NCBI GenBank assembly: GCA_037576195.1 | Contig: CM075104.1 | Location: forward strand, 13,904,211-13,968,210 | Length of the DNA stretch: 64,000 bases | Reading direction: 5' to 3' | DNA from: Phytoseiulus persimilis | Lineage: Eukaryota > Arthropoda > Arachnida > Mesostigmata > Phytoseiidae | Part shown: in pieces, positions 44,503-57,600 of the stretch | Numbering within the stretch: position 1 is the first letter of the stretch | Layout of the letters: every line of letters starts with the position of its first letter | Position numbers and translations under genes: made by a program | Notes under the pieces: model-generated | Database searches by the model: none | What the model saw: only the letters and a program-made list of their open reading frames with translations | Told to the model about the DNA's origin: nothing

Positions 44503-47500
44503 ATGCGGATTTCCCTAACGCTTCTCGCGTTACTCGTGGGCCTGATCGGTCTATCTGTCCAACAGCGAGGTGAGAGCTTTATAGCATGATTATGAGCGGA
44601 GGGTGGCTCGATGACGAAATGAAAATTCCTGGGTTAATATCCTCGCATTCCTGGAGGGGTTGATTGATCCGATGCAAGCGGTCCTGAAAATTCGAATTTT
44701 CATGGTGAGCGATGGCCTAGTAGTTCGTCCACAAAGCTCCAGCGCATCATGAACACGTTTGCGCACATATCAACAGTATATGAGGATCAGAAGGATGCGC
44801 GCCGTTGCCGGACGAGGCCCAAGGACGACGGAACTGCACTTCAGATTTGGCTGTCCCTCTGCGGAGCAGGGAGAAACTCATCCTCGAACAGAAAGGTTCC
44901 GTCGCTCGCGGTGCATGGCGAGAGCGATTGCCAGCCCATGGAGGAGCTTCCAGACCTGGAAAATTCCTCTAGTTCGACTTGAACGAGAATCCATTGGAAA
45001 CAAGTCTGATTGAGAATGGCTCGCGCTTCGTCTTCTCGTAGTCATTATCGGGTCGCGAGCTTCCGATGAGCGATCGATGACTTCCCAATCAGGCAGCCAA
45101 GCCACAACGCTTGTTTACGTGGAGGTTTCCACTCGCCGCCAGCGGGCGCGTTATCACATGTTCAGGAAGATTCGACTTGGAGTCACGATGGCGCAAGTTG
45201 CGCAGAAGCATTCTAGATATCACAATTCGGAGAATCCTACCCGTTGTCGACCCTTCAGAGAACCTGAGCAATGGATGAACGAGCGAGGCGAAGATCGATT
45301 CGAAGAAAAGTTGGCGACCAGCTACATGAACTGGCTCAAGGTTGTCCAGTAAATTGGCCGCTGGGATGTGCTGTTTCGGTCTGCTTTCCTAAGTAACCTT
45401 TGCCTTGGAACCGCATTCGACGGACAAGCAGCCGTGAAATCGTTCACGTATCTTGGAATTCGGATAACCAAATACGTTAGAACGCAAACTCTCGATATGA
45501 GCGACTCCGACAGCATCAGTGTCTTCTTTGGATTTTGTCTGATGCATGACTCTTTCCATGACGATCTACCAGAGCCGAGCCGATCGAGATAACGGAACCG
45601 GTTGTGGTCGAACGGTAATCGCTGACGGTTTGTTTCGGAGAGGAATTTCAGGCGTTCTCGGGCAATAATTTCGAAGAATTCGTTTGAGCCCTTCGATCGC
45701 TCGGAACAAACATCGAATCGGACTGGATGTTCTCATACTATGAATGCCTCCGTTGCCGCTGCGAGTCTCTCGAAATCCACTTCAGCCTTCCCGTCGTGAA
45801 ATGCGACAAATCCATGGTTCACATGGGAGCGATGCACAAAAACCAAAGGAGTCAATCTACGACACTGAAAACATGCGTTCGAAGACTTGCTGCTATCATT
45901 GCAACGTGTACACTGAATGAAGCAATCGCAACTGATTGTTCGTGGATGACAACCAACCTGTTCGGTGCCTCCCCGCTTAGGGCGGGGACCGTTTCAAACC
46001 CGAGGCGTCCGACCCGACCGGAGCAAAGCAGCATCAGCCACAACTGATATGCGGCCGATTCTGCTGGTGTTCAGTTCAGTTTCTCTCCGAACGCGGCTTA
46101 GCAGGTTGAAAGACACCCGTCAACCGCTTTCTAGCCCGCTTGACAATCGACTTGAAGGCGTGGGTCTTGAACGTTGATGGCGCCGTGATCGGAAGTGGGT
46201 GGACACACGCTAATACAAATAGTCAGACCAACGACCCGACTGGCTGTTTGACGACTGGGGTTTCCTTCACCCTTGGCAACACCTCCACCCGCGGTTGATA
46301 TTCTCCCTAATTTCTTCTCCTTCCAGGCGGAGGACGACGCCAGCCTGCATCTCGACAACCAGATAGCGCGGCGAAAGCATCGAAAGCGAGCGCTGCCGAA
46401 AGCACCGATGGGGACGATAGCAGCGATGACGACGAGGGGTTCGAATGCCCCCGGCCCGACGGCCTCTTCGCGGACCCGGAAAACTGTAGACGGTTCTACA
46501 TCTGTGCAGGAAACCATCCGTACTCGAACGCCTGTCCTCCTTCGCTCTACTTCGACGACGTGAGGAAGTTCTGTACTTTCAAGGATTCGGAGCTCAGGTG
46601 CGGCCCCGTCGAAGAATGTGAGTGCTCCTCAACGATCGCTCGACGACGCCGGAAGCGTCAGAGAATTAATATTCAAAGCACCGGTTTGAACTTTGAGCGA
46701 ACTTTCAGCCGCGACCGAGGCGCCCGCGGACGACAAGGAGCCCAAGGCGACGAAATGCGATACGTCCAAATGCGCGCTGCCCGACTGCTTTTGCTCCCCC
46801 GACGGAACTCTGATACCGGGTGATCTTGAGCCGAAGGAGACCCCGCAAATGATAGTGATGTCGTTCGATGGAGCCCTCAACGGAATGAACTACATCCAGT
46901 ACAAGTGCGTGTCTACGACCATTAGTTACCCTCTCACATGTTCCCGAGCCATCTCGTGGAAGACATCAGGGAAAGCCGGACGCCCGCTTCGGGATGGTCG
47001 GACGGACCAACAAAACAAGCGAAAATAAGACAAGTCACACCGATTCACGAGTTCGGCGTTGATGCCGTGGTTCTCGAGCGTGGCAAGCTATTCATCCAAA
47101 CCTGGTCGCTGTATTGACCTCAGATTGGTTGTCCGCATTGAATGGCTGGTTTCGAGCCGACGCCACTTCGAGAGGAGATTTCGAATCAATCGAATGATGG
47201 ATTCTCTGCATGTGATCAGATTGTTCACGGCGTTCCTGGGATACCTTCTCGTATCTCCTGTACGAGAGGGTTTATTTCACTTTATCCGCAGTCCGGGGAT
47301 AGATTTGAGTGTTTCAGCAGTGGTGGGCGTCCAGTCCCAGGAACGGCGCTGGAGACGTAACGAAATTTGAACTTTTCCCTGGAAATAGTCCCGAGGGGAC
47401 GATCAAGAAACTGAAAGCGAGACGACGGATATGAATGCTTTCTCACTGCCGAATGGCTTCTTGGGTCCGAGGGTACGGTGTCCATAAGCCGCCAGCAATA

Positions 47501-50500
47501 TTTTGGTTTCGATTTCCAGGAATTTGTTGAGCAAAGACACCCGCAAAAACCCCAATGGATGCCCGATCCATGCGACATTTTTCCTCAGTCATGAATACAC
47601 CAGCTACTTCTACGTGCAGAAAATGTATGCGGACGGTCACGAGATGGGCTCCCTCTCAGTCAGGTGAGTTCTGTGGGAAGACGGGCTCCGCCTGGCCCGG
47701 GAAGCGGTGCCGAGAAGATGGCGAAAGAGGCTTACCCATAATTCGGTGATGAGTACAGTTGCGAAGGGAGAAGACTCTCCAAATGACCAACAATAAGGGG
47801 TCGCTTGTGTCCGAGAGCGCCGTCCCAGACAACTTGAGACCGTAGTTCGGGTGATGGCGGTCTCAAGTCACGTTTACGACCTCCGGGACGCCGAGTGTCC
47901 ATCGGGATAATGTTCGACGTGGCTCCGTCGTCCTGCCGTATATCGATTCATTCGGTCGATCATAGCGGCAATCATTTATTGAGTTGCAAATTTTGCTTGC
48001 AGTCACCGCCAACCTGAGACATTCTGGCAGACCGCCAGCTTCGCCAACTGGACTGAGGAGATTGGTGGTCAACGAGAAATCATCTCGAAATTCGGTAACG
48101 TCAGCAAGGATGCCATCCTTGGCTTCCGTGCGCCGTTCATCAAGCCCGGAGGGAACAATATGATGAACATGGCATACGAAAATGGCTTCGCTTATGATTC
48201 GTCCTACGCCGTACCGACGTCGCACATCCCAACTTGGCCTTACACACTCGATCATCTCCCTCCTCATAGGTAAGAGCAAGGTGTAGTCGAAGTGGAGGTG
48301 TTTCCGAATTCGCGACAGGAACCTGAGCGGTGCGAATGGAATCGGATTGACTGACTTGGTCGTACGGAACGTTTTAGTCGCGTCCGAAAGCCCCAACACG
48401 GAATCCGGCCGTTTGTGCAGATGAGGAAATATTTGTTGACCATATCTGTCAGAGCTAGAGCGATTTCGCAGACATGCACGTAGTGTTTGCGCATGACGGA
48501 ACGGAGACTTCGCTCAGAGACTTTTTCCCTCTTCGGGCACTGACTGCTATTTTCTTCGCATGCATCACACGATATGAGCCCCACCCGTGGTCTGAGAAAT
48601 GCGTGGCGCTCCAGCCCTCCCGAGGGAGAATGCCGTGATCAATGTCCTCACCTATGCATCCATCTCGCTGATTTTGTAATAAGAAAAAATCAATGCAGAC
48701 GACGAAAAACAACTGCTTCGAAGGAAAAGAGGTTCAAGCCTCGGAGATTCCACGTGAAGTTGACACGGAATCCTCCGGCTCTTTCATTCAGAGGTTTACG
48801 CAATCCAATCAAGCAAAAACCACGAACGGAGACCAGCACTCTCACGAGCGAGTGAAAGTGGAGATTATAATGTTTCCGCTTCCCCGAACTCCCAAAATCC
48901 ACGACGACGCTTCGTCGACCGGGAAGCCCGAGTTTGTGGAAGTCATTGATTAACTACCTCGTGTTTTCCCTGCTCGTTAAGGCCGAGCTCTACGACAGGA
49001 GGTTGCGCGTTTGTTCGTGTCCTTGCGTGACCTGGTTCTGTGGACGTTCACTGCTCTCTTTCGTATATTCTATCCTCCGCTATGGATAACGAGCTGATCC
49101 GGAAGAGCTCATGCACGTCGATGGAAGCCTCAATAATTTGAAAATCGTCCTCGAATCAAAAAAAAGGATGAGGGAGCCAATGGAATGTTCGCAGCTTGCG
49201 GACGGCTTCTGGACGAGTGGGGAACAATTTTTGTCAAGGAGAGGCATATTCTGTGGAGTGGAACGAACGTAGATCGGCCGAGTTTTATTGAACTGGAGAT
49301 TCCACAGTCTGAGGGAATGACTCTGGATGGAGGTGAGGCATCGAATGCTGTTGAGAAGCTCGGCATGACAGCGGGGCATCCTCCTTGCCGTCCGTCGTAC
49401 CTCACAATGAAGACAAAGTGGAGAAATCGCGATTTCTGAGTTATCGAGCAGACATTGTCGGAGCGCAGTCGTTGTTTATATACGAAACATTGATTCGAAG
49501 AGGTGGATTTTCTTGCTCGGTTCGGCTTCAGCACATCGAGTCTTCTTGCGCTTCCTCATAGGAGTCGACCTGATTCGGCATTGGGTGGCCGTCTCCTCCG
49601 GACACAAAACTCGGGTGCGAAGTGAGCAGTTTGAAGTCGACAAAGAAGACACTTCGCCGGCCATTTTTCTCTTCGAATGAAGTCGGTCTCCCTCATACAC
49701 CTCGATCGCGAACGCTCCTCGGATGCCGTGTCCCCATTGCATGGCGGAAACGACCAGCTCTTCTGACTAAATAAGGCTTCCCTGGACTTGATCCGAATTG
49801 CAGGTGCTTGAATGGGAAATGCGCCACCAGAGCCTTCCCTGGACTCTGGGAAATGCCCTTGAATACCCTTCACGTTGAGGAGGGGGTCGGCGGCCACTGT
49901 GTGTTGGCAGATCAGTGTGTTTTCCCTTCGGACGATTCGGAAGAAATCTTCGAGTTCCTCAGAGAGAACTTCCTCAGGTAAGAGAAAGTTTTGTCATCCC
50001 GTCCATGTACACGAACAACTTAGTGTTTGATCCGGTAGCATGATAACCGGAAAATCTGGTCTGTCCTGAACGGCAAGACTCCTCTCGGGTCGACACCCAT
50101 TCCTGAGTTATTCGGTTGAGGACAGCGTGCTCTGACGGAGATACGGCTGGATGCCGCGGAATTCGTCGCGATGTCTAACTGCTTCTTCTCCCGAATTCGA
50201 CGGACCAGTGACACTATATTTATCCATCACCTACGGAATATTAGATCGGTTCCTCCGCTGCTCTTGAATATTGCACGTGTTGGGGAAGATCTCGGCCGGT
50301 GAACTCCTTTTCGTGCGTGGAAGGTGGCGAGGGCCGCAATCTCTGAATGCCTGCGTCAACGGATTTCCCTTCGTGCGTTTCAGGCACTACAACAGCAACC
50401 GGGCGCCGCTTGGGCTTTTCTTCCACGTTAACTGGTTCACGGATAAAACGAAAGTGAAGGCCGTCGCCAAATTCGTGGATTACATCATCGAAAACCATAA

Positions 50501-53500
50501 CGACGCGTACTTCGTGACGATGCAGCAGGCGCTTCTGTGGATGCGAACGCCCAAAAAGGTATGTAGACACAAACGTCCAACGGACAACTTCGACCGCGGT
50601 ACTCGGCCAGCGGGGTGTTTGGAGTCATTCTGTACCGGAGCTTTGAGATTGAGTTTTTCTGGGGGTGTCGATACCCTGGCAGAGTTTGGGCGCGAGTACT
50701 GGAATCAAAGATGATCGTCAGGATCTGGGAAACTCCGAGCCCAATCTCAAGAGCAATGGGGCTATAATGTTACATACGTCAATCACTGGGGACTCGGAGA
50801 AAAGAAGCGGAGACGGAGCCCTGGGAGTTGGGAGTTTGAGTTCTTCCAGGAAGACTTTTTCTGCGGAATCCTCAGAGCGGGGACAAAGTCCGATCGCTCC
50901 ACCTGGTTCTTCACCCTCTCGACGAACCATCATCTAGTGGACATGCCAGTTATTTCCGATCAAACAATCACAAAAAGAAAAACTCCGAACAGATTTTTAC
51001 GCCATCCATCGAACAAGCTGAGCCGGTCTCCGGCCGTGAATGCAGCGCCCCTCGCCTGAGAACTATCTACGAACGCGGAACATACTCAGACGGCTAGACA
51101 CTGTTACTGCGATGACTGGCTTTCGTACAAGCGGCGAGGGTCCGAGCGACTCTTGTTGCCGAGATTACAGGAGCGACTTGAAAGCAAGCGGGTGGACAAA
51201 TATGTACCCAGGAACAAATGTACGTTTCTCGGGAGATAAGTCACATGTTCGCTTCGGGTTGAGATCCGTGGACAGAAATATCGCTTGACGGTGGTAACCT
51301 CGTTTATGTTGAGCCAGCTGCTGTTAGTCTGACAGCATACCTGATCACATCGGGGAATCTTCGTATCTGCGTTTCGTATCGTTACGGTTTCTTGTGGTTT
51401 ATGCGGCGAATGAGAGCAAGCACGATGCTGGATTAGATTTCGGGAGCACCGGATACCAGGCACCCAGTGGCTCCTGTCGACGTCGCGCTTAGCGACGCAA
51501 CCGCTGAATCGGAAACGAAAAACCGCTGACTTTGCTCGGATTTAAGAGGGATTCGAGACTCAACCAGGACACCTCCGTATTTGAAACTCAATGTACTTTC
51601 CTTACAGATCAACGAGCTTCGCGACTTCGCACCCTGGCAGTGCGAGAAGAGAACACCGGCGTGCAATATCGCCACGACGTGCGCCGTTCCATTCGAATCC
51701 CGCCGAGGGGAACTCAGGTAATTTCGATTTCCCGACGTACTTGGACTTGCCTCCAAGAAGTCCTCCAGGTTTTGTGTTATCTAGGTCATCTCCATTTATT
51801 CTCCGGAATCTGACGGGTTAATCTGGGGTTACTCGGAGCCCCATGGCTCCATCGCTCCGTTTTTCTGATGCGGATCTTCGGCCCGCTAGGAGAGCTCAAT
51901 GGCCCATCCTGAGGAGCTTGTGGAATCGATCCAGGACCGTTCTCTTTCTTCTATTGTACATCTTCGTTCTTGTGGTCTTGTTCTCTGATCCGCTCCCGTT
52001 TCCAAACTGCTATCCTCAGCTTCCGCGACTCTAGTTCCTCAGGGGAGGTCTTCCGAGACTCATCAGGTCGGGTAGAAGGCCTCTCGGCGTCGAGTTCGTG
52101 GATACAAATGGATGAATTCACCTTCCCCGAGTTGGAGTTCACAGAGTCCCTCATGAAAATGTGCTCCACGAAACTTCATTCGCATGAGATTCGCACGGGT
52201 TGATCTGGTTGCGCCGCGGTAGTCCTCTCGCGAGAGCTCGAGCTGGGAGACCTGGCATCGAGCAGGAGTCGATTCTGAGAGTTAACTTGCGGAGTATTTT
52301 CATTCAGCCCCATCATCGCTCGAGTTATCCTCGAGTAAGCTCCGTGGCCGCCACTCTCTCCGAAAGGATTCTCGTTCACTTCCCAAACAGCATTATCAAC
52401 TTTGGTTCTCTCTGTTCTCTGGCGCAAAAAAAAAACTTCGGAGCTTTGAGTTCGTCAAGGAAGCCAACAGTCCGTCCCGGCTCCTCTTAATGGGATACTC
52501 GGAGCGGTTTTTAGCCACGGATCTGTCTCCACCGCTTCGATGGATGGTTTTGCGGTTTTTTTCCCACGCCGCTCCGAGGCCCAATGATCCATTGTCTGTC
52601 AGGGGAACAATGGCGTAAACTTTCGGAGAAATACAATCCCGGGCTTCGCGTAGATCTTGCGGATTGGAACGGTTCTCATCAATCCTGACTCCGGAGAGTT
52701 CTCGATCGAGCAAACAGCGGGAAGCAAGTATCCAGTATCATCGAGACTATTCAGGGAGCTTTTTTTACACATCGATGCGTGCCTCAGATCCTTGCGAACT
52801 TGGCTCTCCAGCAGTCGATCTGCGTTCGCCCATTCTGTTTCGTTGCGGCCTTCGGGAGTCCGACTTCTTGAGAGACCCGAGTGAGAGGGTTTCGCTCCCC
52901 TGATCCACCGTCGCAAACCCTCGGAAAGTATAAAGTTTCCAGGACTTGCGGAGTGCCGCTAATTCCAAGAAAAGGTTCGCATGCAATCGCGAATCGTGGC
53001 TGATGGAGGTCTCTCTACCCTCGATTCGGAAGAACGAACTTTCAAAGGAGAGTTCGTCCGGCCATCAACGCCGGGATCCGTTTGCCCCGTGTTTGGATCT
53101 ATCCATCGCCGATAGAGCCGCACCTGCTGCCGCTGTTGATGTCATATGCAACATATTTCCGTGCACGCAAAAGCTCTTGTTCTTCTCATAACAGACCGTT
53201 GCGCGGAACAAGCCATTCGGCGCTGTTATAGGCTGGACTGTGGACTACGTTGTGCACCCGGAATCCCGAAAACCCGAAATAGCGGAAACCCGAAATACCG
53301 AAAATCCGTTCCGCCTCATAGTACACCAACCGAGGCTTCTCTGCCGAGCTCGGATTCCAGCCATGAATGTGTATTCGATGGCGCTCATTTGCACCGATAG
53401 ATTCCGGAACGATTCAGATCCCGGAGCTGTTAGTTCTTCGAGCCCAGTTTTCCTCCAGATCATTCCAGAGGAACAGGAATGAGTACTGCACGTTGTCCTT

Positions 53501-54685
53501 AGTTTTCGGCTCGAAAACATGCTCACAAGGTGTGCCCAACTCGACCGTAGCCGAGAGTGGACCATTTGAATCGCGGAACAAAGATGCCCTGCCATGGGTT
53601 TTGGAAATATTATCCCGAATATATGAAGCGGAATGAAGTTTACTCGCTTATCGAGGATGATATCGGACGGGCCAAACGCTCGAAACATCCAAGACTTCTT
53701 AGCTCAGATCTTCTGAGCGCAAGGTTCACGTCCAACGTGAGGGAGCATCGAGGTTTCAAGGATGGGCGTCCATCTGACAGAGGCTTGCTTGTCCTGGAGC
53801 ATAGACACTAGGGTGTTAGCCGAGTTCCCAGCTAGCATTATGGGAGGATGTTCGCCAAACTCTCACAGCCCTTTGACTGAAATACAGCTCTGGGGCCGCT
53901 TCTAGCCGTCTGGTAGGAATGAGACAGGGTCATCATGGAAAAAAAAATTCTTATGTGGTAAGAATTAAAAAAAGAGGATTTAATTTATATCAGAATTAAA
54001 TCTGAACCATCTTGAGACCCAAGCCCACCGCCCGCAATGGGATTTGCGAGGCGATAGGGAGTGTCACTGAAGCAATACCGAGAGGTGATTCCGGGACACT
54101 TCTGAGGGCTGGCTGAGAGGTTCAGCCGGAAAACAAAGGGTCATCCTGTCGAGAAAACACGGAACAATCAAGAGAAAGAGAGAGAGAAGAAATATATTCT
54201 TTCGTGGCCAGGCTCGGCGCTCGACCTAGAAGTCTCAGCTGCTCTTCGACGGAGAGAGACAACTTTCGGCATTTCGGGTTTTCGGTATTCAGAGCTTTCG
54301 GTACTTCGAGTTTTCGGCATTTCGGGTTCTCGGGACTCCGGACGCAGACCGTGGACTTCCACCAGTGGAGAGCATCCTTTCCTGTTGTCGTCATGCAGGG
54401 CAAGAACGTGCCTCCCCACGTTGTGGGAACGTTTCGAATCTGATAAAACATGAATATCGACCGCGACGATTCTCATCACTTCCGGAGAGCGCGGATGCGT
54501 CATTAATTTTTTTTTTCAGGTACATGGAGACTTGCACGGCATGCCCCGTGAAGTATCCTTGGCTCGGAAACTACGAAGGAGGCCATGAGGGTAGAAAGCT
54601 AGTGGACATCCTCGAGGAACAGAAGGAGAGTGACAACGAGGAAGAGTCCGCAGGATCTTCTGGAGGGAGTGCGCGAAGGAAGTAG
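44503..54685 (+). CDS. Secreted chitin deacetylase-like protein
   Basis: Nine coding exons encode 529 residues: 44503-44569, 46327-46617, 46709-46904, 47520-47663, 48003-48269, 49804-49977, 50384-50558, 51608-51717, 54520-54685. All junctions are GT-AG and phases agree. The family removes acetyl groups from chitin in cuticle and tracheal matrix. Residues 1-22 are a signal peptide, followed by a low-complexity acidic linker. Residues about 61-116 are a CBM14/peritrophin-A domain with the CRRFYICAGNHPY motif. No LDLa module follows, unlike CDA1/CDA2. The NodB deacetylase domain spans about 160-430. Motif 1 reads SFDGA (Asp173, Gly174) rather than FDD. Motif 2 reads LSVSH (230-234) rather than H-S/T-x-x-H. 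Motifs RAPF (275-278), DSSY (298-301) and TWPYTLD (310-316) are intact. Cys-rich C-terminal segments and an acidic tail complete it. Two of three expected metal ligands appear changed, so activity is uncertain. The stop is followed by a GATAAA at 54866 and no close AATAAA. Confidence 0.92.
53256..53308 (+). repeat. CCCGAAA-type short tandem repeat, intron 8
   Basis: Within deacetylase intron 8, short units of the form CCCGAAA-x are repeated imperfectly (CCCGAAAACCCGAAATAGCG and on). A related stretch lies in inverse orientation at 54263-54342, and flanking sequence on one side also shows loose similarity. Read in the matching direction, both encode a Pro-Glu-Asn-Pro-Lys-like string. Confidence 0.6.
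54263..54342 (-). repeat. Inverted relative of the repeat at 53256
   Basis: On the plus strand this reads as TTTCGGCATTTCGGGTTTTC and similar units. On the minus strand it is the same motif as 53256-53308, about 1 kb away in opposite orientation. It ends about 180 bp before the last coding exon of the deacetylase gene. Confidence 0.6.
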
Positions 54686-57600
54686 TAGATTAAATTTCTC
54701 AGTTCACTGCCCGCCTGAGGGTAGCCGATGTCGTTGCTGCTCTCACGGCGACCCACTCGGCTTCTTGTACATTGAATCATTCCATTCGAAGGATTACGTT
54801 TCATATGCGCTGAGACAGCACGCTCGGAGCTGGATGAGAGTATATTAAGATTGTTGCAATCTAAAGATAAAGTTATAAAAGTCGTTCGAGGGAACCGGGC
54901 ATTCTTGACTCGTTTTCTTTTCATTTGAATATCAGATTGCATTTTGAGGGCGCTCTGACTTAGCGAGGCTTATGCGAGCTCGTTGCCTGTGAGCGAACTC
55001 CGTCGTTCGGCGGATTCTGGCATTGCTTGTTGTTTGAGTGACTCAAAGCCGGTACCGGTTTGAATAGCGCTCCGCACGAAGAATTCCCCAGCCCTCTCTA
55101 AGAAGTGTTGTCAATTTGGATAGAGTGCTGCAAATCAAACACTCCACCGCCAGTGGCGTCAGTAAGCTGGAAGTAGTCGCGTGCCAAATCATATCTGCAC
55201 GAAGTGGCACTGGGCTCAATCTCGAGGAACGCTGACATCATGTATCAACGGAAGTGCCTCTTGTATGAGATGATCAGCAAAACGTCATGGATCGGAGAGT
55301 TGGACAGAGTTTACGTTTCAACAGAATTAGTTCAAATGGTGGCGCTATGATTCACTGGCAAGAACTCCACGAATATCACGCAATCATCGTTTCTGAATCG
55401 TGCATGACACAGGCGCTAGCGGGGTGAGCGCATCGCCAGGATGATGGCGCCCCTCGGGTCCCTCCACACTGTGGTCGGCCGTGGATTAGCTACTGTGTGT
55501 TCGGCGAGGATGCGTCATGCAAATCGCGAACGGATTCCTCGGGAGCTTCCACCGCAGCATTCTCCATCAGTGAAAGCAGCCCCTGGTCCGTTAGCATGAG
55601 CGTGTCATCGTTATTGTCGAGCAGGCCCAGTTTTCGGCTGTGAACAGTTCATTCGCGATTCTCTCTTGTCTCTCTCTCTACATACTTCCATCGCCCTTCA
55701 ACGGAATCGATTGCCTCGAATCTATCAGCCACTTTGATATTCGGGGCTGGCTCACCCCGTGGGAGATCATAAACCCTGCTGAACATCAATAAGGAGCCGA
55801 CGAACTTATTATTCAAGCTTCTGCTGTGGTCATGGTGGGACAAAATGGATACGATGATGGACGGGATGCAGCACGGAGGAAATCATTTTGTCTGGTGACC
55901 TGAGGAATCGCATCCTACCCGCACGAACGGTTCCGCGAGGAAACCTTGTTTCCCCAGAAGAGGACATGGAAAGCTTAGATGGGTCTGGTTCGGATTCGAC
56001 GAGCGAATCCGGATCCAAAGTTTTGCAACTTCGAGCCAAGTCTGTGAATCCATGCAAATCAGAATCTACCCAACACCGCTCTCGGGTGGATTTTGGGTCA
56101 TCCTTATCGTATTTATCTCTCCTCATGGGGATTTTCCTTGCCTCATGGAGATTCCTCAAGGTTCCTTGAATCCGTGTCCCACGAAGAGTTTTTAGATATG
56201 ATTCCGCCCCAGTCTGATCAAACTTTCTTCTCGTTCTTACCTTCGGTGATGATTACGCCTCGTTCTGACCATACTTTCCAGGGGCCTAAGAAAGTGATCT
56301 CAAGGTCGATCTGATCATACTTTTCGGGGGGCATGGGTATTATTCTGAGGTCGATCCGAATCATACCCATCTCTGATAAACCGCCACGCCGGGAATCTAA
56401 GCAAGGCTCCCTATTGCATATTTGAAATACTGGTTTGGCTCCGTTTTCCAATCAGCCGGAGCACGAGGGTGCGGAGAACGCCCCACTTGGTTTCGGGAAC
56501 ACACAAGACGAATGCTCAGCTCCGAAAATAATTTGCGTTGACTTCGCGCTCCTCCCTTTTCTCCTTACCTATGAAGACACAGCAGACTCCTCACCAGGAA
56601 ATCCTCGAGAATAAACCAGATAGGAAAAAAAAACAGAATTGAAGGGTTCATGTGTAGGAGTAACATCTCAATCGCTGTTTGTTGACGCTTGAGGAGGTCA
56701 ACGATTTCCGACATCTCTTGACTCAGCGCGCAATGATAGGAGTCAGCTCGAGAGCGGCATGCGAAGATCTCGTCTCATGAAGTCGAGGAGAAGATGAATA
56801 ATGAAGGACACAAATAGCCTAAGGTCGAACACGACAACGGTACTCAAAAGCCATACTGTATCGCTGCAGAACGGATCAATGAACATCTATCGTCCTCGTC
56901 CCCCTGTTCGCTAGACCACAAGCCAGTCGATGGTCGATCGGCCTGCAAATTAAAATCCGCTGGTTGTCGAAAACTCCGCCGAGTCGACTGTCGGTGACCC
57001 ACTTCCAACCTGTGGCGCGAGACGAAGAACAGTTTCTCGGGAGCTTCCCCGAAGACGTGTTTCCGAACAGACTCTACACGGATGCCATCCTAATCACGCC
57101 TATTCATATTGGAACTAGTCATTGCCAGAGACGGAAGAAAACTACTACAATCCCTCGATACCCTTTCCAGAATTTCCAAGGGAAGTTTCCACATGAGTGA
57201 GAAAACTTTGTATGATTCCCAGGGAGCTTCTCCTCTTCTATCAGAAAGAAGGTTCTATAATTTACGGATACAACGAGATCTCATAGAGCTCGTTTGTTAC
57301 AACTCGATCTTGATGAGATTGGGCCAGGCCAGATTGGTTGAACATTTCAAGTCACGGAATCTTCGAAACATTATTCCAATCCAAAGGAGATCATCTTGTA
57401 TTGCGGAGCCTGTCGTCCGTTGAATGCTGTCTGCAATTTCCGGTTCAACTGTCCACGATCCTCTAAGGAAGTGTTGCAAACTCTGAAATGTGGCATTGCG
57501 GCCGATTCCTGAACGATGCATGCTTCTTCGTTGGGTTGGGATGACTCACCTCGACGACCTGATTCTCGAGCTTTTTCCATTGGGAATCATTGAGGTCCTC

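Noticed and set aside
45368..45592. Possible LINE reverse-transcriptase fragment (FTYLGIRIT)
   Set aside because: Only one short motif-like string was seen, with no neighbouring RT blocks; it lies inside deacetylase intron 1.
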